Notes under the pieces: model-generated
Seen by the model: the letters and a program-made list of their open reading frames with translations, nothing else
The model's database searches: none
What the model was told of the DNA's origin: nothing
Position numbers and translations under genes: made by a program
NCBI GenBank assembly: GCA_002720535.1
Contig: PBIU01000005.1
Span: 48,385-85,834, forward strand
Source of the DNA: Candidatus Pelagibacterales bacterium
Lineage (GTDB): Bacteria; Pseudomonadota; Alphaproteobacteria; TMED109
Direction: 5' to 3'
Length of the DNA stretch: 37,450 nucleotides
Part shown: positions 16,396-24,932 of the stretch, piece by piece
Position numbering within the stretch: position 1 is the stretch's first letter
Layout: each line of letters opens with the position of its first letter

Positions 16396-16412
16396 ATTAT
16401 AAAGTTTTAAAT

Positions 16413-17030
16413 ATGTCGAATAAAGATAATAAACATAATGATATGACGTTAGAATTACTTTCAGCAGTAGAAGCTGATAGTAGAATAACACAGAGAAGCT
16501 TAGCTAACACGCTAGGTATAGCTCTTGGGCTAACAAATTCATATTTAAAAAAATGTATCGAAAAGGGGCTTGTAAAAATAAAACAAGTCCCCGCTAATAG
16601 ATATGCTTATTACCTTACTCCTAGCGGTTTTACTGAAAAATCTCGTTTGACGGCAGAATATTTAAAGGCATCATTTAGCTTTTATAGACGAGCTAAAACT
16701 GATTTAACAAATATTATAGATAATTGCTATAACAATAATAAATTTAGAATAATTTTATCAGATTTCTCAGAATTATCTGAAATAGCAACAATTATATCAC
16801 TTAGTAGAGATATTGAATTGGTTGGAATAATTAGTAATAATGATAATGGTAAGGTTTTAAATAATATTCCTGTAATAAGAAATATTAAGACTTTTAGGAA
16901 ATTTGATGCTGTAATAATTACTGATATTTATAATACTAAGTCTAGATATGAATATTTATCTAAAATAATTTCTCCAAACAAAATAATGGTTCCTAATTTA
17001 ATATCATTTGAAAATAAAGGAGATAATTAA
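16413..17030 (+). CDS. Winged-helix regulator with C-terminal Rossmann-like domain (EPS-associated MarR type)
   Basis: A 205-residue protein. The start at 16413 is chosen because the earlier in-frame ATG (16365) lies upstream of the -10. Residues ~11-75 form a winged helix: LELLSAVEADSRITQRSLAN, then the recognition region LGIALGLTNSYLKKCIEKGL and the wing VPANRYAYYLTPSGF. This pattern matches the MarR-like EPS-associated regulators found beside polysaccharide genes. Residues ~108-200 are an alpha/beta domain (FRIILSDFSELSEI, IELVGIISNND, FDAVIITDI) like the nucleotide or sugar-binding Rossmann fold of PglD/CapD N-termini, possibly a ligand sensor. It ends 1 bp before the antiterminator ATG. 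It is the likely repressor of the GTTCA-N5-TGAAC sites. Confidence 0.78.
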   Translation: MSNKDNKHNDMTLELLSAVEADSRITQRSLANTLGIALGLTNSYLKKCIEKGLVKIKQVPANRYAYYLTPSGFTEKSRLTAEYLKASFSFYRRAKTDLTNIIDNCYNNNKFRIILSDFSELSEIATIISLSRDIELVGIISNNDNGKVLNNIPVIRNIKTFRKFDAVIITDIYNTKSRYEYLSKIISPNKIMVPNLISFENKGDN

Positions 17031-17031
17031 T

Positions 17032-17526
17032 ATGAACTGGTATGTTGTAAATACTAAGATAAATAAAGAACAACTGGCTGAAAAACATCTAAATAGGCAA
17101 GGTTTTATTACTTATTTTCCTAAATATAAAAAAATTATAAGTCATGCAAGAAAAGTAACTTCAGTTATTAGACCATTATTTCCTAGGTATATTTTTGTAA
17201 AAATTGATTTATATTCACAAAGATGGGCTTCAATTAATTATACTAATGGAGTTTCCAGATTAGTTTCTATGCATAATATACCAGTAAAAGTATCTAAAGA
17301 GGTAATCAGTAATATAAAATTGCAGGAAGATAATGATGGTTTAATGCATATTTCTTATGCCCAAACTTTTAAAGAAGGTGATGAAGTTAAAATTCATGAC
17401 GGAATATTTTCAGGAGTAACAGGTTTATTTCTAGGTTTGACTGATGATAATAGAGTTAAGGTTTTACTTAATTTATTAGGTAAAGAAATAACTTACTCTT
17501 CAGCAAGTGTTTCAGCTGTTAGATAA
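17032..17526 (+). CDS. RfaH-like NusG paralogue (operon antiterminator)
   Basis: A 164-residue NusG-family protein. The start at ATG 17032 is chosen for AAGGAG at 17017-17022 and the family-typical N-terminus NWYVVNTKINKEQLAEKHL. The NGN domain spans ~1-95 with IRPLFPRYIFVKID (residues 46-59), which contacts the RNA polymerase clamp. A KOW domain follows at ~114-164 with EGDEVKIHDGIFSGVTGLF. RfaH in E. coli is 162 residues, whereas housekeeping NusG is longer and lies beside secE and ribosomal protein genes. Here it sits between an EPS-type regulator and a JUMPstart/ops-like element. It should suppress pausing and Rho termination in the downstream sugar operon. Confidence 0.88.
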   Translation: MNWYVVNTKINKEQLAEKHLNRQGFITYFPKYKKIISHARKVTSVIRPLFPRYIFVKIDLYSQRWASINYTNGVSRLVSMHNIPVKVSKEVISNIKLQEDNDGLMHISYAQTFKEGDEVKIHDGIFSGVTGLFLGLTDDNRVKVLLNLLGKEITYSSASVSAVR

Positions 17527-17549
17527 GTTATAAAATTTTAAATTAGATA

Positions 17550-17586
17550 TCTGGATAAGGCTTCACCCAGAGTGCGGTAGCTATTG
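17550..17586 (+). promoter_or_regulatory. JUMPstart/ops-like antitermination element
   Basis: TCTGG (17550-17554) pairs with CCAGA (17567-17571), and GTGCGGTAGCTATTG follows (17572-17586). Enterobacterial JUMPstart has a CTCTGG/CCAG stem-loop followed directly by ops, GGCGGTAGCNT, so both parts are present in the right order and spacing. The core GCGGTAGC (17574-17581) is exact. The element lies in the leader of the polysaccharide operon, ~40 nt before its first ATG and directly after an RfaH-like gene. I saw no other GCGGTAGC in the window. Confidence 0.75.
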
Positions 17587-17624
17587 TCAAAATTAATTTA
17601 TATTTATTAGTGGAGGATATAGCA

Positions 17625-18320
17625 ATGAAAGTAAAAAATAATAGTAATCAATCAATATTATGTGTAATTGCTCATCCAGATGATGAGGCTTTGGGAGTAG
17701 GCGGCACATTAATTAAGCATATAGATAAAGGTGACGAGGTTAATATTGTTATTTTTTCAATAGGAGAAACTTCTAAAATTAAAAAAAATATTAATCCTGA
17801 TAGAAGACTTGAAAGCGCTGAGAATTGGTCTAAAGAAGTGGGAAGTAATATTTATAGTATTTTGAATTACCCGGATCAAAAACTTGATACAGTTCCAAAA
17901 CTTGAAATTATTCAAACGTTAGAAACGATATTTAAAAAAATAAAACCTGATATAGTTTATACGCATCATGACGGTGACATAAATCATGATCATCAAATAG
18001 TTAGTCATGCGATATTAACTGCTTTGCGACCAATGAATTCTTTTAATTTAAAACCGGAGATAAGAACATTTGAAACAATATCTTCTACGGAACAAGCACC
18101 TAATACTGATAAATATATATTTAAACCTAACTTATATGTAGATATTGAAAATGTATGGGAAAAAAAAATAAAGGCCTTAAAAAATTATAATAATGAATTA
18201 GCTACTTATCCTCATCCTAGGTCTATTAAATCAATAGAAGCGCTCGCTGTTAAAAGAGGCACTGAGTCAGGTTTAAAAAAAGCAGAAGCTTTTTATATTA
18301 TGAGAAAGATTTGGCTATAG
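17625..18320 (+). CDS. PIG-L/LmbE-family N-deacetylase
   Basis: A 231-residue enzyme. The start at ATG 17625 is preferred, with GGAGG at 17612-17616, over a GTG at 17610. The zinc and catalytic motif AHPDDE is at residues 16-21, and the second site is THHDGDINHDHQIV. These zinc-dependent hydrolases remove acetyl groups from N-acetylglucosaminyl lipids or sugars. As the first gene of the ops-controlled operon it may deacetylate an amino sugar before another acyl or amidino group is added, but the substrate is unknown. It is soluble, with no signal peptide. Confidence 0.9.
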   Translation: MKVKNNSNQSILCVIAHPDDEALGVGGTLIKHIDKGDEVNIVIFSIGETSKIKKNINPDRRLESAENWSKEVGSNIYSILNYPDQKLDTVPKLEIIQTLETIFKKIKPDIVYTHHDGDINHDHQIVSHAILTALRPMNSFNLKPEIRTFETISSTEQAPNTDKYIFKPNLYVDIENVWEKKIKALKNYNNELATYPHPRSIKSIEALAVKRGTESGLKKAEAFYIMRKIWL

Positions 18321-18326
18321 CTAATA

Positions 18327-20123
18327 ATGTTTAACTTGCGCAAGATATATTATAAGATATTAGATCTAATATTAATTTATAAGGCCTTAGATGTTGTTTC
18401 TATTAGCAGAACACTATTTTTGATACTTATTATAATATTTGTAATGCTATTTGATGCCTTAAGTATTATGTCTGTAATGCCTTTAGTACAATTTATTCAG
18501 GCAGATCAAAATATTGAGCAGTTTATTGATTCAACAAATTATGGACAATATTTAGTTAACTTTTATAGTTTTTTTACTATTCCTTTAACACTATTAAATT
18601 TATCTATAGTTTTAGTCATATTTGTAATTATGAGACAATTTATGAATATATTTGAAGTTCTGGAGACTGAGAGAACTAGGTTATTAATAGCAAAAGATTT
18701 ATCTATAAATTGTTTTAAAAGTATTATGTTTTCTAAAGCAGAATATATAAGAAGTTTAAAACAAGGACAATTTACAGCATTATGTGAAAGTGAATGTACG
18801 AGGACAAGTTTATTATTTAAAACATTCTTACAATTCATAAGTGCAGGGTTACAAATTTCTGCTTATGCTACAGTTATGTTTTTTGTTGCACCATTTATGA
18901 CTAGTGCTGCTTTATTAATAATAGTATTATTAATTTTTTCATTAATATCTTTTGTTAAGAAAACTCATAAAGCAGGAGAATTAGTGGTTACTCTCAGAAA
19001 AAAATTTTATAATTTTGTAAGTGAAAATTTTTCTTTATGGAGGTTATTTAAATTTGGATCTTTAGTAAATAATGAAATAAATAAGATTAAATATTTGGCA
19101 GAAAATTATGCTGATACTCAACTAAAAATAATCAAATATAGTAATATTTCACGGTTTATTCTAGCTGTTGTTGCAATGTGTCTATGTGTTATATTTTTAA
19201 ATCTATCCGTTAACTATTTTAGTTTTGATTTTGCTAAAATAACCTTATTTTCAATTATATTTATTCGTTTAATACCTTTAGGTACTAGATTAAATGGTTT
19301 AATCAATTCTTTGGTTGCATATGCTCCATCACTTTATGTAATAAATAAAATATTAAATGATTCAATAGAAAATAAAGAAGAATTGATAAAGGGCATTAGA
19401 TTTAAAGGAAATAATACTTCTATAGAGTTTAAAGATGTATGTTTTTCATACTCTAAAAATAAAAATAATAAAATTTTACGTAATATAAATTTGGTGATTC
19501 CTTCTAATAAAGTAACAGCAATAGTTGGTAAATCTGGAGCGGGTAAATCAACATTAATAGATTTATTGCCTAGAATAATTTCTCCTGACTCAGGAGAAAT
19601 TTATATAGGTGGTAAAAATATTAATACTTATTCTTTAGAATCCATTAGAAATAAAATATCTTTTGTCTCTCAAGATACAATCTTATTTGATGGCTCTATA
19701 AAGGCGAATATTAGTTATTACTCTCCTGAATCAAAAAAAGATGATATTATTAAAGCAAGTAAATTATCTGGTGCTCATGAATTTATTAATAAACTACCAA
19801 ATACATATGAATATAATATTGGAGAAAAAGGCCAAAAACTATCAGGAGGTCAAAAGCAAAGATTAATTTTAGCTAGAGCATTTTTATCTAAGTCAAAGAT
19901 TTTAATTTTAGATGAGGCTACTAGTTCTCTTGACCATGTTTCTGAAAAGCACGTGAAGAAAGCTATTAATGAATTTATACATATGAATAATTCAACTATT
20001 ATTATTATAGCTCATAGGCATACAACTATTGAAAATGCAGATTTAATTGTTTATTTGGAAAATGGACAAGTAAAAGATACCGGTAGCCCAAAGACTATAT
20101 TGTCAAAGTATTTAAAAGCATAA
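18327..20123 (+). CDS. ABC exporter, PglK/MsbA type (lipid-linked glycan flippase candidate)
   Basis: A 598-residue half-transporter with permease and ATPase in one chain. About six transmembrane helices occupy residues ~15-330. The nucleotide-binding domain has Walker A GKSGAGKST (401-409), signature LSGGQKQRLILARA, Walker B ILILDEATSSLD and the switch His in IIIIAHRHT. Its position in a polysaccharide operon beside glycosyltransferases, with no Wzx-type flippase visible, makes an oligosaccharide-lipid flippase like PglK the best guess. Lipid A export (MsbA) cannot be excluded. It functions as a homodimer in the inner membrane. Confidence 0.9.
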   Translation: MFNLRKIYYKILDLILIYKALDVVSISRTLFLILIIIFVMLFDALSIMSVMPLVQFIQADQNIEQFIDSTNYGQYLVNFYSFFTIPLTLLNLSIVLVIFVIMRQFMNIFEVLETERTRLLIAKDLSINCFKSIMFSKAEYIRSLKQGQFTALCESECTRTSLLFKTFLQFISAGLQISAYATVMFFVAPFMTSAALLIIVLLIFSLISFVKKTHKAGELVVTLRKKFYNFVSENFSLWRLFKFGSLVNNEINKIKYLAENYADTQLKIIKYSNISRFILAVVAMCLCVIFLNLSVNYFSFDFAKITLFSIIFIRLIPLGTRLNGLINSLVAYAPSLYVINKILNDSIENKEELIKGIRFKGNNTSIEFKDVCFSYSKNKNNKILRNINLVIPSNKVTAIVGKSGAGKSTLIDLLPRIISPDSGEIYIGGKNINTYSLESIRNKISFVSQDTILFDGSIKANISYYSPESKKDDIIKASKLSGAHEFINKLPNTYEYNIGEKGQKLSGGQKQRLILARAFLSKSKILILDEATSSLDHVSEKHVKKAINEFIHMNNSTIIIIAHRHTTIENADLIVYLENGQVKDTGSPKTILSKYLKA

Positions 20124-20162
20124 TGTATTATTAATAAATATATATCTAAAAAAGTGAATAAT

Positions 20163-21830
20163 ATGGAAAATATATACTATGGGAAATTTATTCCTGGCAA
20201 TATAGAACAATGGAGAATGTATGAAAATGAAGATAATATAATTTGGCTTGCTGGCGATAATCTAGATAAAAAATTTAATCATTTTATTAAATATATTTCT
20301 AAAAATAAAGTTATTAATAATAATATTCTAAAAAAATTTATTCAAGATATTGATGATCACTTTGGATTATTATGTTTTAATAAAAATTGGATATTTGCCT
20401 GTGTAGATTTTACTCGAAGCTATCCTTTATTTTGGAAAAAAATTGAAGGAAAATTTTTATTTTCCCCGCAAGCAATTAATATTTTAGATAAAAATAAGGA
20501 TTTAATAGATGAAGACCAACTTATTGCATTTAGAATGTCTGGTTATACTATTGATAAGGGAAGTCTGTGGAAAAATATTAGGGGTCTTAATGCAGGAGAA
20601 TTTATTTTTATCGAAAATGAAAAAGATTATATAATACAGAATTATTTTTCTTATAGGCCGTGGAAATATGTTAATAAATCATATTCTGAGTTTAAAATTC
20701 AATTAAAATATGAAATAAATAAAATTATAAAAGATACCATAAGTAAGGCTAATGGAAGAACTATAGTAATTCCATTATCTGCAGGTTTAGATTCACGATT
20801 GATAGCATCAGGTTTAAAACATTTTAATTATACTGACGTAAAATGTTTTACTTATGGATTAAAAGATAATTATGAAAGTAAGGCATCTAAAATTATAGCT
20901 AATAAGTTGGGATATGAATGGAAATTTGTAGAAATAAACCAAAAAAAAGCTAAAAATTTTTATTTAAGCCTAAATTATAAAAATTTTATGAATAATAGCC
21001 AAGATGGATGTGCTACATCTACTATCCAAGGTTTATATGCTATAAATAATCTCTTAAAAAATAATTATATAAATATTGATGATGTAGTTATAAATGGAAA
21101 TTCAGGAGATTTTATTTCAGGAGGCCATATACCCAAAAAAAATATTTTAAAAGGTAAAAATATAACTTTATTGTTTGATGAGGTTTTTGAAGAGCACTTC
21201 GAAAAACATTATTCACTTTGGCAAAATTTAAAAAATAAAAAAAATAAAAATATAATTAAGCGCCTACTTTTAAATCAAATTCAAAATAGTATAGAAGAGA
21301 ATGGTATTTATTTAAATACTCATGGAATTGCTGAAACACTAGAATATCAGAATAGACAAACTAAGTATGTTATTAATGCCCAAAGAATTTATGAATTTTA
21401 TAATTTGAAATGGCAACTTCCTTTATGGAATAAATCATTTATAAAATTTTGGGAGAACGTACCTATAGATTTTAAAAAAAATCAAAAGTTGTATAAAGAT
21501 GCTCTTTTAGAATTAAATATGGGAGGAGTTTGGAATGAAGAATATAATGTTAAAAATTATGTATCACCAAAATGGGTAAGAGTATTAAGAGTATTTTTAA
21601 AAGCTTATTTTTTATTTTATGGAAAAAATAAATGGCACAATTTTGAAAAAAAATACTTAGAATATTGGACAGATAATATTTGTGGTCAGAGCATGCTTCC
21701 CTATAAAAATATTATTAAAAGTAAAAATATAAGTAGGCATTATGTTTCTTGGCTTACAATTTTTTCTGAGGATTTAATGTTAAATTCTAATTGGCAACAT
21801 CAAGATAATTATAAAGATTTAGAGATATGA
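20163..21830 (+). CDS. Asparagine-synthase-like protein without the glutaminase cysteine
   Basis: A 555-residue protein from ATG 20163 (a GTG at 20154 is also possible). The N-terminal half resembles the class II glutamine amidotransferase fold but begins MENIYYGKF and has no Cys at position 2, so it should lack glutaminase activity. The C-terminal ATP-pyrophosphatase domain has the PP-loop SAGLDSR at residues 206-212 and later KWQLPLWNKSFIKFW. Such AsnB relatives are common in O-antigen and capsule loci, where they may form amides using other ammonia sources. Its stop overlaps the next ATG by four bases. The exact reaction is unknown. Confidence 0.8.
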   Translation: MENIYYGKFIPGNIEQWRMYENEDNIIWLAGDNLDKKFNHFIKYISKNKVINNNILKKFIQDIDDHFGLLCFNKNWIFACVDFTRSYPLFWKKIEGKFLFSPQAINILDKNKDLIDEDQLIAFRMSGYTIDKGSLWKNIRGLNAGEFIFIENEKDYIIQNYFSYRPWKYVNKSYSEFKIQLKYEINKIIKDTISKANGRTIVIPLSAGLDSRLIASGLKHFNYTDVKCFTYGLKDNYESKASKIIANKLGYEWKFVEINQKKAKNFYLSLNYKNFMNNSQDGCATSTIQGLYAINNLLKNNYINIDDVVINGNSGDFISGGHIPKKNILKGKNITLLFDEVFEEHFEKHYSLWQNLKNKKNKNIIKRLLLNQIQNSIEENGIYLNTHGIAETLEYQNRQTKYVINAQRIYEFYNLKWQLPLWNKSFIKFWENVPIDFKKNQKLYKDALLELNMGGVWNEEYNVKNYVSPKWVRVLRVFLKAYFLFYGKNKWHNFEKKYLEYWTDNICGQSMLPYKNIIKSKNISRHYVSWLTIFSEDLMLNSNWQHQDNYKDLEI

Positions 21831-23053
21831 ATATTTTATTTGTTACAAGACTCTATTCTGGCTTTGAAAATAGTTTATACAAAAAGCTATGGCAGCCTGA
21901 AGGAGTTCCCACAATCTATAATCTTTTTAATAGATTAAGTATAAATCACAATTTATCTATTATTTTTACGGCAAAAGATTCTGGATCTACATATTCCTCA
22001 AACTGGAAAGAAACTCGGGATAAAAATATTAAATTAAATAACTTTAAAGCTGATATTACAGTACTCTGTGGAACTAAATATTTTTTTAGTTTTATACCTA
22101 GAAAATTAGCAATGGTTATGAGAGATATAAGACAATTATTCCAAATTTTTATGTATGTAAAAAAAATAAAGCCAGATTTAATTTATTGTGATTCAGCTAA
22201 TGTAGTTATTGCATTTGTTTTAACTAAAATTTTTCCTAAAAAACCAATTGTTGTAAGGGTATTAGGGATATGTTCATTTTGGAGATCAATAACTAATAGT
22301 AAGAGAATTGTTCATAGAATATATAAATATGCATTTAAGGGAAAGTTTGCAGCTGTTATAGGGACTCAAGATGGAAGTGGAATAGAATATTGGTTTAAAG
22401 ATACTTTGCATAAAACTATTCCGAGATATGTTTTACTTAATGGAGTGGATAAAGCTCCTAATATAAGGAAATTAAATAAAAAAATTAAGACTATTTTATT
22501 TGTAGGGAGACTAGAAGAATATAAAGGAATTTTTAATTTTTTAAATGCTATTATTCAAATACTTAAAGAAGGTAAACATGAATTAAATATTATTATTATT
22601 GGTGATGGAACTTTGTATGAAAGAGCTATCGGATTATGTCAAGAATCCGGTTTTTTCAATAGCTTTCAATTCTTAAGAAGTATACCTCATAATCAAGTAT
22701 TAAAACATCATACACAATCTGATATATATGTTTCTGCAAATACTGATGGAAATCTTATTAATACTAACCTTGAAGCAATCAGTGCTAATGCATGTATGAT
22801 TATTCCAAAGCCTCAGTATGATAGATTTATAGATATTGAAACATTTAAATTATTAGCTGATGCGGTTAATTATTATGAGGTAAATAATATTAAGGATTTA
22901 AAGTCTAAAATATTATTTTTGTTACAAAATCCAAATAAAATTAATGAGTATAAAAGAAAACTTTCTTCTTATAAATTAAAATTTATTAGAACTTGGAATG
23001 AAAGAATTAATGAGGAAGAAGATATATTAAAAGCAATTGTTATGAAAAAATAG
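21827..23053 (+). CDS. Family 4-like glycosyltransferase
   Basis: A 408-residue GT-B protein. It begins NILFVTRLYSGFENSL, and the donor half starts KTILFVGRLEEYKGIFNFLNA, the standard second Rossmann opening of GT4. SANTDGNLINTNLEAISANA occupies the position of the E-x7-E motif but keeps only the second Glu clearly. That is a deviation also seen in some active members. It probably adds one sugar to the lipid-linked repeat unit. ATGA overlap with the upstream gene indicates coupled translation. Confidence 0.82.
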   Translation: MNILFVTRLYSGFENSLYKKLWQPEGVPTIYNLFNRLSINHNLSIIFTAKDSGSTYSSNWKETRDKNIKLNNFKADITVLCGTKYFFSFIPRKLAMVMRDIRQLFQIFMYVKKIKPDLIYCDSANVVIAFVLTKIFPKKPIVVRVLGICSFWRSITNSKRIVHRIYKYAFKGKFAAVIGTQDGSGIEYWFKDTLHKTIPRYVLLNGVDKAPNIRKLNKKIKTILFVGRLEEYKGIFNFLNAIIQILKEGKHELNIIIIGDGTLYERAIGLCQESGFFNSFQFLRSIPHNQVLKHHTQSDIYVSANTDGNLINTNLEAISANACMIIPKPQYDRFIDIETFKLLADAVNYYEVNNIKDLKSKILFLLQNPNKINEYKRKLSSYKLKFIRTWNERINEEEDILKAIVMKK

Positions 23054-23066
23054 TGAGTAAAATATT

Positions 23067-24896
23067 ATGTGCGGTATATTTGGGTTAATTGGAAATAATA
23101 AAAATAGTTTGGCTGATATTCACAAGCTAGCTAAGTATTCAAAAAGAAGAGGTTCCGACTCTTCTGGAGTATTGCTATTTCAAGATAAGTATTTAGTAGA
23201 GAGGGCTGATTTTAATATATCAAAACTTGTAAAAAAATTAGATATCAATAATCCTGAATTATTTCTTGGAATAGGAAGATTAATTACTAATGATAATGAA
23301 ATGAATCAACCCTTTTTAAGTGATGATATATGTGTTTTCCATAATGGGATTGTAGTAAATGATCATGAAATTTTTGCAGAAGAAAAAATTAAGCGCTTAA
23401 GTTCTCTAGATACAGAAGTTTTCCAAGCGCTGATAAAAAAATATATAAAGAATAACAATTTAAAAGAATTTAAAGAAATATTTTTATCTAAATGTAAGGG
23501 CACATTTTCAGTAGCTATAGCTTTACCAAAATTAGGAAGATTATTACTATTTTCTAATCATGGAAGCTTATATTTAGGGTATAAGGAAAATCTAATAATT
23601 TTTTCTTCAGAAAAACATCATTTATTAAGTCTTCAATGTAAAAATATAATTAACTTAAACAAAAATATTAAGATTATAGATATTCCTAAAGTTAATAATG
23701 AAAAAATTTTATTGAAAGATCATAAAATTAAAAGAAGATTACTTGTTTCTAAAAGAAAATTTTCACATTATAAAGAAAAACTTCTAGATAAAACTAATCC
23801 TCAAGTTCTAAGGTGCAGAAAGTGTGTACTTCCACATACTTTTCCATTTATAAGCTTTAATCAGGAAGGAATATGTAACTATTGCACAAATCATAAAACT
23901 AGGATTGCTTCAAAACCTAAACAGGACTTAGAAAAAATATTAGAGAATTATAGAAAAAAAAGTGGTCCAGATTGTATCGTTCCTTTTTCAGGTGGAAGGG
24001 ATAGTTCATATGCTCTTCATTTAATTGTAAATGAGTTGAATATGAATCCTATTACTTATACATATGATTGGGGTATGACATCGGATATTGGGCGACGAAA
24101 TATTAGTAGAGTATGCTCTCAGCTAGGAGTTGAAAATATTATTGTCTCTGCTGATATAAACAAAAAAAGAAATAATATAAGAAAGAATATTAATGCTTGG
24201 CTAAAAAATCCCCATTTAGGAATGGTAAATATATTTACTGCCGGGGACAAACATTTTTATAAATATATTGAAGATATAAAAAAAGAAACCAACATTAGTC
24301 TTAATTTATGGGGATATAGCCCATTTGAGGTTACACACTTTAAAGCAGGGTTTTTAGGGTATCCTCCAGATTTTCAAACAGCAAGGACCTATACTTATGG
24401 TGCATTAAAACAATTAAGATATCAATTCTTAAGATTAAAAGCTATGTTTAAAAACCCCGCTTATTTTAACCTTTCTTTGTTAGATTCTTTATCAGGGGAA
24501 TATTATCGTAGTTTCAAAAAGAAAGAAGATTATTATTATATATTTGATTATCTTCCATGGGATGAAAAAGTAGTAGATAAAACATTAATCAATGAATATA
24601 AATGGGAGTTAGCTAGAGATACTTCTACTACTTGGAGAATAGGAGATGGTACAGCTGGATTTTATAATTATATATATTATACTATAGCTGGTTTCACGGA
24701 GCATGATACATTTAGAAGTAACCAAGTTAGAGATGGAGTAATATCAAGGGAAGAAGCATTATCATTAGTTGAAATAGAAAATAGGCCTAGATTTGATAAT
24801 ATTGCAGAATACCTAGAAATGTTAGATTTAGATTTTGAAACTGTAATAAATAGAATTAACTCAGTACCAAGGTTATGGTATCAAAATCCTAAATAA
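23067..24896 (+). CDS. Glutaminase-N-acetyl-sugar amidotransferase fusion (PseA/WbpG-like)
   Basis: A 609-residue fusion. Residues 1-~235 are a class II (Ntn) glutamine amidotransferase beginning MCGIFGLIGNN with nucleophile Cys2 and the FHNGIV strand. Residues ~245-609 are an ATP-dependent amidotransferase of the WbpG/PseA/LpsF group: a zinc site of Cys250, Cys253, Cys270 and Cys273, PP-loop SGGRDSS (308-314), TYDWGMTSD and the family C-terminus. WbpG converts an N-acetyl group on a sugar to acetamidino and normally takes ammonia from separate HisH/HisF partners. Here the ammonia source is on the same chain. It lies directly before pseB, suggesting an acetamidino-pseudaminate product. Confidence 0.87.
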   Translation: MCGIFGLIGNNKNSLADIHKLAKYSKRRGSDSSGVLLFQDKYLVERADFNISKLVKKLDINNPELFLGIGRLITNDNEMNQPFLSDDICVFHNGIVVNDHEIFAEEKIKRLSSLDTEVFQALIKKYIKNNNLKEFKEIFLSKCKGTFSVAIALPKLGRLLLFSNHGSLYLGYKENLIIFSSEKHHLLSLQCKNIINLNKNIKIIDIPKVNNEKILLKDHKIKRRLLVSKRKFSHYKEKLLDKTNPQVLRCRKCVLPHTFPFISFNQEGICNYCTNHKTRIASKPKQDLEKILENYRKKSGPDCIVPFSGGRDSSYALHLIVNELNMNPITYTYDWGMTSDIGRRNISRVCSQLGVENIIVSADINKKRNNIRKNINAWLKNPHLGMVNIFTAGDKHFYKYIEDIKKETNISLNLWGYSPFEVTHFKAGFLGYPPDFQTARTYTYGALKQLRYQFLRLKAMFKNPAYFNLSLLDSLSGEYYRSFKKKEDYYYIFDYLPWDEKVVDKTLINEYKWELARDTSTTWRIGDGTAGFYNYIYYTIAGFTEHDTFRSNQVRDGVISREEALSLVEIENRPRFDNIAEYLEMLDLDFETVINRINSVPRLWYQNPK

Positions 24897-24932
24897 TGCT
24901 AGTTATTGTTAAATTAAAATAGGGAAATAAAT

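Noticed and set aside
16365..16412. Earlier in-frame ATG that would extend the winged-helix regulator by 16 residues
   Set aside because: It lies upstream of the -10 (16375-16380) and inside the operators, so it would not be transcribed from that promoter; the extension also looks non-conserved.
17584..17612. TTGTCA followed by AT-rich sequence as a promoter for the polysaccharide operon
   Set aside because: No acceptable -10 at 16-18 bp; the best hexamers are too close. The operon may be reached by read-through from 16351 or an unseen promoter.
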